A stretch of DNA of 64,000 nt from Sphaerobacter thermophilus DSM 20745 (lineage in GTDB: Bacteria > Chloroflexota > Chloroflexia > Thermomicrobiales > Thermomicrobiaceae). Every line of letters begins with the position of its first letter. The stretch's first letter is position 1. The stretch is from assembly GCF_000024985.1 (NCBI RefSeq), contig NC_013524.1:496001-560000 (forward strand), in the 5' to 3' direction. A model generated the notes under the pieces. It searched no databases and was not told the origin of the DNA. It worked only from the letters and a program-made list of their open reading frames with translations. The position numbers and the translations under genes are program-made. Below are positions 1 to 8,840 of the stretch, piece by piece.

Positions 1-874
1 CGATGGCGCTGAGCGGCAGCCCACCACCCAGCGACTTGCCGAGCAGCACCAGATCGGCCGCGATGCCCCCGTGCTCGTAGGAGAACATCGTGCCGGTCCG
101 CCCCAGCCCGACCTTGATGTCGTCGACCACCAGCAGGATGCCGTGGCGGTCGCACAGGGCGCGCAGCTTCGGCAGGAAGTCCGGCGGCGGGACGATGTCG
201 CCCCCGTCGCTCTGCACCGTCTCGACGAAGATTGCACCGACATCGCCCGGCGGGCAGATCGTGGCGAAGAGATAGTCCTCCAGGAACCCGAGGCACTGGT
301 CCGTCACCCGGCTGGCATCCCCGCCGAACGGATTGCGGTAGGGGTTCGGGTAGGGCACCTTGGTGACGTGGGCGCCGCCGACCACGTCGGCGAAGGCAGT
401 GTGCCCCGAGAGCGCCATGGTGGCGTCGGTGGTGCCATGCCAGCTCCCGACGAACGAGATCAGGCGCGGCTTGCCGGTTGCCAGCCGGATCAGGCGCTGC
501 GCCGCCTCGCTGGCATCCGACCCCGACAGGCCGAACCAGGCCTTCTTCGGGAAGTCGCCCGGCACAAGCCCCACGAGCTTCTCCGCCAGATCGAGCGCCG
601 GCTGGTTGATGGCGGAGACCAGCCCAGCGAACATCGTCTTCTCGAGCTGAGCCGCGACCGCGCGGCGCACGTGCGGGTTGCTGTAGCCCAGGTGCGCCAG
701 CGACCAGCTCGCGCCGAAGTCGAGGTAGGCGCGGCCCTCGATATCGTAGATGCGGGAGCCCTCGGCGCGGTCGATCACCAGCGGGTTGTAGCGGATCTTG
801 ATCGCGTCCGCGATCAGCCGCGCGTCGCGCTCGAACGCCGCCTGCACCGCGGTGCCGATCGCCTGCGGTTCCAT
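1..874 (-). CDS. Class III (PLP) aminotransferase, C-terminus beyond window edge
   Basis: This is a fold-type I, class III aminotransferase that uses PLP to move an amino group from an omega-amino or amino-acid donor to a keto acid. The reading frame is open from about 874 to the window edge, giving about 290 N-terminal residues; the C-terminus is missing. Visible motifs are the early YLDFGASWSLAHLGYSNP block, the SGSDASEAA stretch, the VVDDIKVGLGRTG motif carrying the PLP-contacting Asp, and LGKSLGGGLPLSA with the Schiff-base Lys. ATG codons lie at 880 and 874. The GGTGAGGG ribosome binding site at 881-888 is spaced better for 874, and the upstream livM stop lies inside that site, so the gene is probably the last member of the liv-type operon. 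Substrate cannot be read from sequence; a transported amino acid or omega-amino acid is plausible. Confidence 0.85.
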   Translation of the reverse strand, partial: MEPQAIGTAVQAAFERDARLIADAIKIRYNPLVIDRAEGSRIYDIEGRAYLDFGASWSLAHLGYSNPHVRRAVAAQLEKTMFAGLVSAINQPALDLAEKLVGLVPGDFPKKAWFGLSGSDASEAAQRLIRLATGKPRLISFVGSWHGTTDATMALSGHTAFADVVGGAHVTKVPYPNPYRNPFGGDASRVTDQCLGFLEDYLFATICPPGDVGAIFVETVQSDGGDIVPPPDFLPKLRALCDRHGILLVVDDIKVGLGRTGTMFSYEHGGIAADLVLLGKSLGGGLPLSAI

Positions 875-883
875 GGTCATCCC

Positions 884-1996
884 TCACCACCCGGCACGTT
901 CGGGCGTCGGCTCGACGGCGGCGGGGCGGTCGAGCTTCGGTCCGAACGGCCAGCGAATCTCCCTGCCCCGCGTCAGGCCGGACGGGCGCAGGATCAGCAC
1001 CGCGATCATCGCCAGGGCGATGACAATCTCGGTGAAGCCGACAAGCTGGAACGGGATCACCTGGCCCAGCGCCGTCTGCGCCGCCCGCTGGAGGTTGAGC
1101 CAGTTCTCGACACTGCGCAGCGCCTCGGAGGTCAGGGAGACGGCCACGGCGCCGATGACCGCGCCGCTCACGCTGCCGCTCCCCCCGATGATGAGCATCG
1201 CCACGATGAGGAAGGTCTGGCGCAGGTAGAAGGAGTTGGGTGAGAAGGTAGTGATGAAGTGCGCCCACAAGCCCCCGGCCACGGCAGCGACGAAGACGCT
1301 GAAGACCCAGGCGACCCAGCGCACCCAGGCGCTGCTGATGCCGATGCTCCAGGCGGCCGCCTCGTCGTCGCGTGCCGCGCGCAGCTTCAGGCCGAGCGGC
1401 ATCTCGCGGAACAGGAACGCCAGCGCCACGAAGAGAAGCATCCAGCCTGTGGCCGTCCAGAGACCCGTGTACTGGGGGATGCCGAAGACGGTGCGCGAGC
1501 CGCGGGTCAGTGCGTCCCACTGCAGCGCGACGCTGTGGACGATGATCAGCCAGGCAAACGAAGCGATAGTAAAGGAAGCATCACGCAGGCGGAGTAACGG
1601 CACTCCCAGCACCGCGCCCACCGCCGCGGCGACCAGCCCGGCGGCGATCAGCGCCGGGATGAAGGGCAGGTGCACCTGGTGCAGGAACCAGCTCTCGGGC
1701 ATGTCGGGCAGCGTCAGCCGCTTCTCCTGCGAGCTCAGCGAGAACCAGATCGAGCCGTAGGCGCCAATGGCCATGAAGGCCACGTGGGCGAACGACATCA
1801 GGCCGGAGTTCCCGGTGAAGATCTGCAGCGCCACGACCAGGATCACGTTGATGAACATCACGGTGACGACGCGCTGGAACACGCGCCCGGCGAGGAGGTC
1901 TGTACCGGCCGCGATGGCGAGCAGCCCAACGACGAGCACGATGAGCGGAAATGCGCGTTCAACCCAGCGCGGTACGTGCAGCGCCCTGGCGTTCAC
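884..1996 (-). CDS. livM: Branched-chain-type ABC transporter permease (LivM family)
   Basis: Inner-membrane permease of a hydrophobic amino acid uptake (HAAT) ABC transporter, partner of the LivH protein encoded just upstream. The 370-residue product is strongly hydrophobic with about ten predicted membrane segments. It has the family block around residues 60-85 (NSGLMSFAHVAFMAIGAYGS), the RDDEAAAWSIGI stretch in the cytoplasmic loop that contacts the ATPases, and GGSGSVSGAVIGA near the C-terminus. The start ATG overlaps the livH stop (ATGA at 1993-1996), indicating translational coupling. The substrate class is inferred from the family only; HAAT systems also carry urea, amides and aromatic compounds. 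Confidence 0.9.
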   Translation of the reverse strand: MNARALHVPRWVERAFPLIVLVVGLLAIAAGTDLLAGRVFQRVVTVMFINVILVVALQIFTGNSGLMSFAHVAFMAIGAYGSIWFSLSSQEKRLTLPDMPESWFLHQVHLPFIPALIAAGLVAAAVGAVLGVPLLRLRDASFTIASFAWLIIVHSVALQWDALTRGSRTVFGIPQYTGLWTATGWMLLFVALAFLFREMPLGLKLRAARDDEAAAWSIGISSAWVRWVAWVFSVFVAAVAGGLWAHFITTFSPNSFYLRQTFLIVAMLIIGGSGSVSGAVIGAVAVSLTSEALRSVENWLNLQRAAQTALGQVIPFQLVGFTEIVIALAMIAVLILRPSGLTRGREIRWPFGPKLDRPAAVEPTPERAGW

Positions 1997-2883
1997 CGGG
2001 CCTCCCTCGCGTAGGTGCCGCCGATCAGCCCCTGGGGCCGGATCAGGAGCAACACGATCACGATGCTGAAGGTAACGGCCTGCCGGTAGTCGAGCAGGCT
2101 CTGGGGCAGGACCGACTGCAGGCCGACCGTGAGGAAGCCCAGAAGGTAGCCGCCGAGGACCGCCCCCTTCAAACTCTCCATCCCGCCCACGACCGAGGCG
2201 ATGAAGGCGATCAGGACCGGCTGGAGCCCGACCGCCGGCTCGACCAGCGAGGAGCGCCCCACCCAGAAGAGCGACACGATGCCGGCCATGAAGCCACTGA
2301 TTGCAAAGGCCACGGCGATCACCCCGTTGGCGCGCACCCCGAGGAGCCGCGCCATGGTGAAGTCGTCCGCCGATGCGCGCAGCGCCATGCCCATGATCGT
2401 GCGGCGCAGAAAGACCGTGAGCACGCCGAGCAGGATCAGGCTGACCGCCAGGCTGATGAGATCGACCGCCTTGACCCGGAAGCCGCCGATGGTCAGGGTC
2501 TGCACGAAGAAGCCCGGCAGGCGGACGGCCTGCGGCCGGGGCGACACGGTCAGCAAGGCGATGTTCTGCAGCAGGGCGCTGATGGCGAACGAGGTGATGA
2601 GCATCGTGGTCGGGGAGGCATTGCGCACCGGGCGGAACCCGACCCGCTCCATCAGCACACTCGCCAGCACCGCCATCGCGACGCTCAGCGCCGCCACGAA
2701 GATCCAGGGCCAGACGGTCTTCCCCAGGATCAGCAGGGAGTAGCCACCGACCATCACCAGCTCGCCGTAGGCGAAGTTGATGAGCCGCAGGATGCCGTAG
2801 ACGATGACGAGCCCGAGCGCCATCAGGGCATACAGCCCCCCGAGGGAGAGCGACGAGACGACGAACTGGACGATGTCATTCAA
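1993..2883 (-). CDS. livH: Branched-chain-type ABC transporter permease (LivH family)
   Basis: Inner-membrane permease of the first liv-type ABC importer, 296 residues, the usual family length. The sequence shows the N-terminal LivH signature GGLYALMALGLVIVYGILRLINFAYGE (given here only as a landmark, residues about 15-41, key residues G-Y-A-L and N-F-A-Y-G-E), the RRTIMGMALRASADD coupling loop, and GGMESLKGAVLGGYLLG before the last helix. It lies 29 nt after livF and overlaps livM by 4 nt. The operon order receptor-livG-livF-livH-livM differs from the second system at 12-17 kb, so the two transporters are diverged paralogues rather than a recent duplication. Confidence 0.9.
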   Translation of the reverse strand: MNDIVQFVVSSLSLGGLYALMALGLVIVYGILRLINFAYGELVMVGGYSLLILGKTVWPWIFVAALSVAMAVLASVLMERVGFRPVRNASPTTMLITSFAISALLQNIALLTVSPRPQAVRLPGFFVQTLTIGGFRVKAVDLISLAVSLILLGVLTVFLRRTIMGMALRASADDFTMARLLGVRANGVIAVAFAISGFMAGIVSLFWVGRSSLVEPAVGLQPVLIAFIASVVGGMESLKGAVLGGYLLGFLTVGLQSVLPQSLLDYRQAVTFSIVIVLLLIRPQGLIGGTYAREAR

Positions 2884-2912
2884 CGTACACGCTCCTGTGC
2901 CGATCGCCGGCG

Positions 2913-3650
2913 CTAACCCGGCCCGGACTCGGGGCCGCGACCGTCGTGGCGCCCCAGGTAGGCACTCTCGATATCCGCGTGCTCGCGCAAGGTGCGAGGC
3001 GGTCCGGCGAACTCCACCCGGCCGGCGTTGAGCAAGTAGGCTCGATCCACCAGCGCCAGCGTCTTCTCCACGTTCTGCTCCACCAGGAGGATCGTCGTGC
3101 CGAGGTCGCGGAGTTCGCCGATGAGGGCAAAGACATCGTCGACCAGCTTGGGCGACAGCCCGAGCGACGGCTCATCGAGCATCATGAGCGCCGGACGTGC
3201 CATCAGCGCCCGCGCGATCGCCAGCATCTGCTGCTGCCCACCGGACAGGGTCCCGGCCGGTCGCCGCAGGCGCTCGCCCAGGATCGGGAAGAAGGCACAC
3301 CAGCGCTCCATGTCGCGCTGGATCTCGGCCCGATCCTTCCGCACCGCCGCCCCCAGACGCAGGTTCTCCTCGACGGTCAAGCCGGGAAAGATCCGGCGTC
3401 CCTCAGGGACGAGGGCGATGCCCCGGCGCACGATTGCCTCGGGCGGCTGGCCCAGCAGCGACACGTCGCGGAAGCGGATCGCCCCCCGCCATGGGCGGAC
3501 GATCCCGGCGACACTGCCCAGCGTGGTGCTCTTCCCGGCACCGTTCACGCCGATGAGGCCGACGATCTCCCCCTCGTCGACGTGCAGGGAAATGCCGTTG
3601 AGCGCATTGATCGCCCCATAGCGGACGTGGAGGTCCTCTACCGCCAGCAT
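2913..3650 (-). CDS. livF: Branched-chain-type ABC transporter ATPase (LivF family)
   Basis: Cytoplasmic ATP-binding subunit, 245 residues, starting at MLAVEDLHVRYG. An upstream in-frame extension to 3734 is only read-through into the end of livG. Walker A is GVNGAGKSTT (residues about 36-45), the ABC signature is LSGGQQQM, Walker B is LMMLDEPSLGL, and the switch His position is occupied by Q in LLVEQNV, which is typical of LivF proteins. The chosen start at 3650 sits one base beyond the livG stop (3652-3654), so the two ATPases are translationally coupled. They should form the LivG-LivF heterodimer that powers the livHM permeases. Confidence 0.93.
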   Translation of the reverse strand: MLAVEDLHVRYGAINALNGISLHVDEGEIVGLIGVNGAGKSTTLGSVAGIVRPWRGAIRFRDVSLLGQPPEAIVRRGIALVPEGRRIFPGLTVEENLRLGAAVRKDRAEIQRDMERWCAFFPILGERLRRPAGTLSGGQQQMLAIARALMARPALMMLDEPSLGLSPKLVDDVFALIGELRDLGTTILLVEQNVEKTLALVDRAYLLNAGRVEFAGPPRTLREHADIESAYLGRHDGRGPESGPG

Positions 3651-3651
3651 C

Positions 3652-4413
3652 TCAACCCGCCTCAGCCGAGGCGCCAAGGTACGCCTCGATGACCGCCGGC
3701 TCGCGGCGGACCTCGTCGGGCGTTCCCTCGGCAATCGTGCGCCCGTAGTTCAGCACGTGGATGCGGTCGCACAGCCGCATGATCAGACGCATGTCGTGGT
3801 CGACGATCAGGATGCCGCAGCCCAGGTCCCGGCGGATGGTCGAGAGCGTCGCCAGGAGCGTCTCGACCTCCGGCTCGGTAAGCCCGGCGCCCGGCTCGTC
3901 CAGGAGCAGGAACTCCGGCGCGGTCGCCAGCGCGCGAGCGATTTCGACGCGGCGCTCCTCGCCCTGCGGCAGCGCCGCGGCCGGCCAGGGCGCCAGGTGC
4001 GCGATGCCGACCCGCTCCAGGGCCTCCCAGGCACGCGCCGTCGCCTCCCGCCGCGGGATGCGGCCGGAGCTCAGGGCCGCGACCTCGACGTTCTCCAGCA
4101 CGCTGAACTCGTGGAAGAGCCGCACCACCTGGAAGGTGCGGGCAAGCCCGACCCGAGCGATCCGGTGCGGCGCCCACCCGGTGATGTTGGTCCCATTGAC
4201 CCAGACCTCCCCAGCCGTGATGTGCAGCATCCCGGTGAGGACGTTGATCAGCGTCGTCTTGCCGGAGCCGTTTGGCCCGATAAGCCCCAGGATCTCGCCG
4301 CGGTTGAAGGTCAGGCTGACGCCGTCGACCGCGCGCAGCGCGGCGAAGGTCTTGACCACCCCGATTGCGACCAACGATCCGGTCGCCCCGCGACCATCGG
4401 CTGGCGACGTCAT
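3652..4413 (-). CDS. livG: Branched-chain-type ABC transporter ATPase (LivG family)
   Basis: Cytoplasmic ATP-binding subunit, 253 residues. Walker A is GPNGSGKTTL; the LivG-specific block GLARTFQVVRLFHEFSVLEN follows; the signature helix is the degenerate LPQGEERR form usual in LivG; Walker B is FLLLDEPGAGL and the switch His is in ILIVDHDM. It follows the receptor gene after 86 nt and runs directly into livF. The first dozen residues before SLVAIGVVKTF are poorly conserved in type, so a slightly later start cannot be excluded. Confidence 0.92.
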   Translation of the reverse strand: MTSPADGRGATGSLVAIGVVKTFAALRAVDGVSLTFNRGEILGLIGPNGSGKTTLINVLTGMLHITAGEVWVNGTNITGWAPHRIARVGLARTFQVVRLFHEFSVLENVEVAALSSGRIPRREATARAWEALERVGIAHLAPWPAAALPQGEERRVEIARALATAPEFLLLDEPGAGLTEPEVETLLATLSTIRRDLGCGILIVDHDMRLIMRLCDRIHVLNYGRTIAEGTPDEVRREPAVIEAYLGASAEAG

Positions 4414-4499
4414 GGGAACCCGCTCTCTAGCCGACCATGCCGCCCGGCCTCGCCATCACCGACGACGGCGGAGCCGGGCGACGCCGGGCCGCCTCGCCG

Positions 4500-5765
4500 C
4501 TACATCGGCGGGACGTACTCGGGCTTGATCTTCTTGACGAAGGTCGGCTCGCCGTTCTTGACCTCGAGGATGAAGGCCTCCTTGTCGGGGGCGTGACCGG
4601 ATGCGGCATCGGACCACGTCAGGCTGCCGCTCAGGAGGTCGAAGGTCACTCCCTCCATCGCCTGGACGAGGGCCGGACCGTCGGTGGTCCCTGCACGCTC
4701 GATCGACTCCGCGATGATGTTGACCGTATCCCAGCCCATCACCGCGAAGGCCGTCTCCGGCGGTCCCCCGTACTCGGCCTCGTAGAGTTCGAGGAACTCG
4801 TCCATCGCCGGCCCGACACCGGGCCCCACGAAGCTGTGCGTCGAGATGAAGATGTTGTTGCCCGCGTCCGGACCGACCGCGGGGTAGAACTCGACCGTGT
4901 CCATGGCGTCGCCGCCCATGAGCGGCGTGTCGAAGCCGGCCGCGCGCAGCTCGCGCACCATCATGGCGTAGTCCGGCATGTTGGTAGAGAGCAGGATCAC
5001 CTGCGGCGGCTCCGGCAGACCCTGGAGACGCTGGATCTGGGCGTCGATCTGCATGTCGCCCTGGAGATAGGTGTCCTCATTAACGATGGTGCACCCCATC
5101 TCCTCGAACGCGTCGACGAAGTACTCGCCCAGCGACTGGGTGTACTCCGTCGTGGTGTCAACGATCGTGGCGCCGGTCGTCCAGCCCATGTCCACGCACG
5201 CGAACTGGGCTGCCGCCGCCGACATCGTCTGGTTCCACATCGAGACGGTGAACTGCATGTCCCCGAGCGCCTCCGAGCCGTAGAGCGGGGACGACGCGCA
5301 GGTGGATAGACCGACGATCCCGGCGTCCTGCGCGGCGCGGCCGACGGGCGCACCGAAGTCGAAGTCGCAGGGAGCAATCAAGACCTCGGCGCCCTGCTCG
5401 ATCAACTGGATCGCCGCGTTGCCGACCGTCGCCTGATCAGTCTTCCCATCCAGCTCAATCAACTGCAGCGGCCGGCCCAGCACGCCGCCCGCCTCGTTGA
5501 TCTGCTTGACCGCGAGCCGGGCGCCCATCAGGGGCGGGGTGTCGTAGGCGGCCATCCAGCCGGTCAGGTGCACGGCCGCGCCGATGATGATCGGATCCTC
5601 GCCGCCGGCACCCGGCGACGCCGGGGCGGTTGCCGCCCCGGATCCTGCCCCGCCCGCCGGCTCGGTCGGCGTGACGGGTGCACCCTCTGTTCCGCCGCAC
5701 GCGACCAGGACCAGGGCAAGGAGGCTGAAGAAGGTCAGTAGGCGCAAAGGCATGCGTGGCGTCAC
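4500..5765 (-). CDS. HAAT-family substrate-binding lipoprotein (LivK-like)
   Basis: Extracytoplasmic receptor of the first liv-type importer, a type I periplasmic binding protein fold (Peripla_BP_6/Leu-Ile-Val binding family). The product of about 421 residues starts with a lipoprotein signal peptide ending in the lipobox LVAC, then a Gly/Ala/Pro/Thr-rich linker, then the receptor beginning near DPIIIGAAVHLTG. I prefer the GTG start at 5765 because GGGGGAG stands 7 nt before it; ATG codons at 5783 and 5753 lack a well-spaced ribosome binding site. It is the first gene of the operon and is preceded by a long leader and a consensus promoter at 6173-6201. The ligand is not identifiable by eye. 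Confidence 0.9.
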   Translation of the reverse strand: MTPRMPLRLLTFFSLLALVLVACGGTEGAPVTPTEPAGGAGSGAATAPASPGAGGEDPIIIGAAVHLTGWMAAYDTPPLMGARLAVKQINEAGGVLGRPLQLIELDGKTDQATVGNAAIQLIEQGAEVLIAPCDFDFGAPVGRAAQDAGIVGLSTCASSPLYGSEALGDMQFTVSMWNQTMSAAAAQFACVDMGWTTGATIVDTTTEYTQSLGEYFVDAFEEMGCTIVNEDTYLQGDMQIDAQIQRLQGLPEPPQVILLSTNMPDYAMMVRELRAAGFDTPLMGGDAMDTVEFYPAVGPDAGNNIFISTHSFVGPGVGPAMDEFLELYEAEYGGPPETAFAVMGWDTVNIIAESIERAGTTDGPALVQAMEGVTFDLLSGSLTWSDAASGHAPDKEAFILEVKNGEPTFVKKIKPEYVPPM

Positions 5766-6166
5766 GGTATCGCTCCCCCCCATTGGACGGTGGGTACACC
5801 ACAGAACCGGAACGCACGGCTGCCAGCCAACCCGGCCAGGCTCGTCCCGCGTGGGGGCACCCTTGGCGCCAGCCGCACGGCAGGCCGCGTCCTCCTTCGG
5901 TGGTCGTGAGCACCTCCTCCCACCGGCCCGGCGCCGCCAGCCTCACGCGCAGGCAGCGCACGGCGCGGCATGGGTCATGATGGAGCGGAACGCGCCGCAT
6001 CGTGTGTCCACGAAACCACGGACCAGGGCTTGATGCCGGCCGTGGAGCGCAGCATTCCTGCACTGCTATCACGCCATATCATCATAGCTGGGGGCGAGAT
6101 CGGGACACATTACAGACCCGTGTCCCTCTCATGATTCCGCAAACCGCAGTTCACGTGGAGGCTCTG
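5766..6166 (-). other. Long structured 5' leader of the first liv-type operon
   Basis: About 400 nt lie between the predicted transcription start near 6166 and the receptor start. I see no protein gene here. Local inverted repeats include GGGACAC/GTGTCCC (6102-6108 with 6120-6126) and CCACGG/CCGTGG (6016-6021 with 6040-6045). The length and hairpins suggest post-transcriptional control, but I could not match a known riboswitch core. A stretch at about 5855-5868 faintly resembles a T-box core but the flanking elements are absent. Confidence 0.4.
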
Positions 6167-6172
6167 CAAGCG

Positions 6173-6201
6173 ACTATAGGGGCGGGCAGGGGCGGTGTCA
6201 A
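6173..6201 (-). promoter_or_regulatory. Sigma70-type promoter of the first liv-type operon
   Basis: On the minus strand the -35 element TTGACA (6196-6201) and -10 element TATAGT (6173-6178) are separated by 17 nt, a near-consensus housekeeping promoter. It points toward the receptor gene with no other gene between. Confidence 0.75.
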
Positions 6202-6202
6202 G

Positions 6203-6663
6203 ACATAATGTTTCACACTCGCCACACAGCGGGTTCACGCCACCGCAGTGCGTTGAGGAGGATATCCCGCTGTGGTGGAGCTCGCACCTGGCTACCGACG
6301 TCCGTGCGGGGAACGGGGTGGTGCGAGGGTTCTCGCGCCGTGGTCTGGGCCCGGGGTGGGTAGTGCGAAGGTTCCCGTACCGCGGCATGTGCCCGGGACT
6401 AAAGCCGCCCGGCTGCCAAGGAAAGCCGGCTAAAGCCGGCTGGGATATGGGATAGATGAAGGCCGACATCCTGGCGTGGAGGGCCCGGCATGTGCCCGGG
6501 GATAAATCCCCGGGCGCTAACCAGTTCGCGGACGCGGTATTATGCGGGTGAACCTTTTCCCCGCGGCCCGCTTCTGCGGGCTTTCGTTGTCAGCCCGGCG
6601 GCTTCGGCCACGGGCATGGGTCGTCCGCACACGCCCTTTCAGTGGGGATGCGGGCGAGCCACA
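6203..6663. repeat. Gene-free patch of palindromic intergenic repeats
   Basis: No convincing gene lies between the liv promoter and the LLM oxidoreductase. The stretch holds several imperfect palindromes: AGCCGGCT-AA-AGCCGGCT near 6425-6443; GCCCGGGGAT-AA-ATCCCCGGGC at 6494-6515, which belongs to a family also found at 26784, 48060 and 48200; and GCCCGC-TTCT-GCGGGC followed by TTTCGTT at 6566-6587, which looks like a plus-strand intrinsic terminator without an obvious gene before it. The segment at 6595-6660 resembles another member of the same family seen near 48000. Confidence 0.6.
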
Positions 6664-6763
6664 GAAGCCCTGGACGGTAGCCATTGCGTGAGGCGGAACG
6701 GGCAGCGCCGCACCGTCGCGAGCGGGTTTCGGAGGATCGTGCAGACCGAATGGGGGACAGGCC

Positions 6764-7753
6764 ATGACCGTTGCGGTGGATATTCGGGTGCCTATGGGGT
6801 TGCCGCTCCCGGCCTTGATCGACTTCATCCGCGGCTGTGAGGAGGCCGGTTTCCACGGGGTGGGCCTCCATGACCACCACCACATCGGCCGCGATTGCTA
6901 TGTGGTGCTGGGTATCGCCGCGGCCAGCACGTCGCGGCTGTCGCTCTACCCGGTCACGTCCAACACGGTCACCCGGCATCCGCTGGTGCTCGCGGCGCTG
7001 GCCAACTCGCTGGCGGAGGTCGCCCCCGGGCGTACCTGCATTACCCTCGGCCCCGGCTTCCTCTCGGTCGAGGCCGCCGGGGAGTCGCGCGCGGCGATCG
7101 ACGACCTGCGCCGGGCCGTGCGCGCCATCCGGACGCTGCTTGCCGGGGAGACGACTGAGTTCAAGGGCGTGCCGGTGCGCCTGCGGAACCACCCGGGAGG
7201 GACCCTGCCCGTACTGCTGACCGCCTCCGGGCCGCGCCTGCTGGAACTCGCCGGGGAGGTCGCCGACGGCGCGGTGATGCTGGTGGGGCTCGACCCGCAG
7301 ATGGTGGCCGCCGCCCGGCGCCACCTGGCAGCCGGAGCTGAGCGCGCCGGGCGCGACCCGAAGGAACTTCTGGAGGTCTTCATCACCCCGATCGCGGTCG
7401 GCGACCGGGCGGTGGTGTGTCAGTGGCCGCGGCAGTGGTTCCGTCCCGGGCAGCCGTGGCTCGCGTACCCGAGCCGCTCGAACCTCCACTGGCTGCGGTA
7501 CGCCGGGGTCGACCTGTCGCCGGGACACGACCCGATGTCCATTTCCGAGGCGCAGGCCGAGGAGATCTGTGATCGGCTCGGGCTCTTCGGCCCGGCCGAG
7601 TACTGCGCCGAGCGGCTGCTGCGGGCGCGGGAAGAGGCCGGGGTCGAGCGCGTCTTCCTCTTCCCGGCCCACACCGCCGCGACGAGCTACGAGCTGCCCT
7701 GGGCCGAGGTGGAAGCGTTCCGCCGCGTGATCGGCCCCCGCCTGCGCGCCTGA
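6764..7753 (+). CDS. LLM-class (luciferase-like, F420/flavin) oxidoreductase
   Basis: Predicted flavin- or F420-dependent oxidoreductase of the luciferase-like monooxygenase superfamily, 329 residues, cytoplasmic TIM barrel. Family features are the start VAVDIRVPMG, the LPALIDFIRGCEEAGFHGVG helix-strand unit, the VTSNTVTRHPLVLAALANSL segment and LGPGFLSVE, which resembles the Gly-rich part of F420-dependent reductases. A further typical element is VLLTASGPRLLELAGEVADGAV (residues about 148-169) where the active-site barrel continues. A GGGGGACAGGCC sequence precedes the ATG. Substrate and cofactor choice are unknown. It is not obviously in an operon with the PilZ gene, which starts 140 nt later. 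Confidence 0.85.
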   Translation: MTVAVDIRVPMGLPLPALIDFIRGCEEAGFHGVGLHDHHHIGRDCYVVLGIAAASTSRLSLYPVTSNTVTRHPLVLAALANSLAEVAPGRTCITLGPGFLSVEAAGESRAAIDDLRRAVRAIRTLLAGETTEFKGVPVRLRNHPGGTLPVLLTASGPRLLELAGEVADGAVMLVGLDPQMVAAARRHLAAGAERAGRDPKELLEVFITPIAVGDRAVVCQWPRQWFRPGQPWLAYPSRSNLHWLRYAGVDLSPGHDPMSISEAQAEEICDRLGLFGPAEYCAERLLRAREEAGVERVFLFPAHTAATSYELPWAEVEAFRRVIGPRLRA

Positions 7754-7895
7754 GGGGGCGGTCCGTCGGCGGCACTGGCTGGCACGTCAGCCTCCGAACT
7801 CGAACCAAAGTCCCGGCTGGCGCCCTTTCCGCCTGGACTGTCGCCGTGTTACTGTTCCCGCAGCGCGCGTGGCACCGCTTCGGCGAGTAGTTCGC

Positions 7896-8600
7896 ATGAG
7901 CAACGTCTCCGAGCGCACCAGGACGGTACACCAAGACGAATTGCCGCTCTCGCTCTTCATCGGCGACGTGACCATTGAGGTGCCGACCCCTGCCGGCATC
8001 ACCAGCTTCGCTGTTGAGGTCGAAGAGCGGCTCACCGATCGAGGCAGGATCGTCGTCCGTATATCCGGCAGCGATGCGGACGACCTTACCCGCCTCACCG
8101 GTGCCACCGTGACCGCCGTCGTGTCTCGCACGCTGGCTGCACCGCTTGTCGCAACCGCCGTCGTCGATCGCGTGCTGCCCGGCGACCCCGTGCGTGTCGT
8201 CCTCCGACGCACCACACCCTGGCGGCCGAGGCAGCGCCGCGAGGCCGTGCGCCTTGACATCGTGATTCGGCCGCAATCCGTCGCTCGCATCACGCCGGAC
8301 GGCGAGGAGCCCATCGATGCGCGGATCATCGATCTCAGCGCGACGGGCGTGCGACTCGAATCGGCTACCAGCCTCGATCGAGGCGAACGCCTGCACCTTG
8401 TCTTCTCCCTCCCCACCACGCCGACGCCCTTCGACACCGTCGTCGAGGTGATGCACTGCCAGGAGCGCCCCGACGGGCTCCAGCGCCCCTGGCAACTCGG
8501 CTGCCGATTCGTCGATCTCGACAAGCGGGTGAGCGAGGCGATCTTCCGCTTTATCTTCGAGGAGCAGCGCCGCCGGCTCCGGCGACGTCGCGACCACTAG
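7896..8600 (+). CDS. PilZ-domain protein, candidate c-di-GMP receptor
   Basis: Protein of 234 residues with a C-terminal PilZ domain (about residues 110-225). The c-di-GMP-binding signature is intact: an Arg-rich RQRREAVR segment containing RxxxR, followed by DLSATGVRL, matching the D/N-x-S-x-x-G motif. The N-terminal half (about residues 10-105) is mostly beta-strand like a YcgR-N/PilZN-type domain. An in-frame GTG at 7869 is possible, but the ATG at 7896 fits the start of conserved sequence. There are no transmembrane segments. The nearby VTT-family gene is on the same strand 240 nt downstream. The output is unknown; no flagellar or pilus genes are in the window. Confidence 0.85.
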   Translation: MSNVSERTRTVHQDELPLSLFIGDVTIEVPTPAGITSFAVEVEERLTDRGRIVVRISGSDADDLTRLTGATVTAVVSRTLAAPLVATAVVDRVLPGDPVRVVLRRTTPWRPRQRREAVRLDIVIRPQSVARITPDGEEPIDARIIDLSATGVRLESATSLDRGERLHLVFSLPTTPTPFDTVVEVMHCQERPDGLQRPWQLGCRFVDLDKRVSEAIFRFIFEEQRRRLRRRRDH

Positions 8601-8840
8601 GCCGGGCCCGCTCGACGACGGGGCAGACCCGGCATGCCGATCACCCCTTACCGGTAGCGAAGAGGTGGAACAAGCCACCGGGCTGCGTGTCGCCGGCCTT
8701 GACAGTCCTCGCTATCACCTGTAAGGCTATCCTGACACATGGCGGAGTCATTTGTCCCCTATGCGACGAGCGGGAAAGGGCTCCGGGTCGGCTGACCACA
8801 TGGACGAGCGCGACCGCGACGAGCGGGAGGAGAGGGCAGC

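Noticed and set aside
5855-5868. GGGTGCC-like stretch in the liv leader, reminiscent of a T-box core
   Set aside because: The AGGGTGGNACCGCG core is not reproduced, and I found no terminator/antiterminator pair with it.
8699-8733. TTGACA upstream of the VTT-family gene
   Set aside because: The only good -10-like hexamer (TATCCT) is 23 nt away, and the hexamer at 17 nt is poor.
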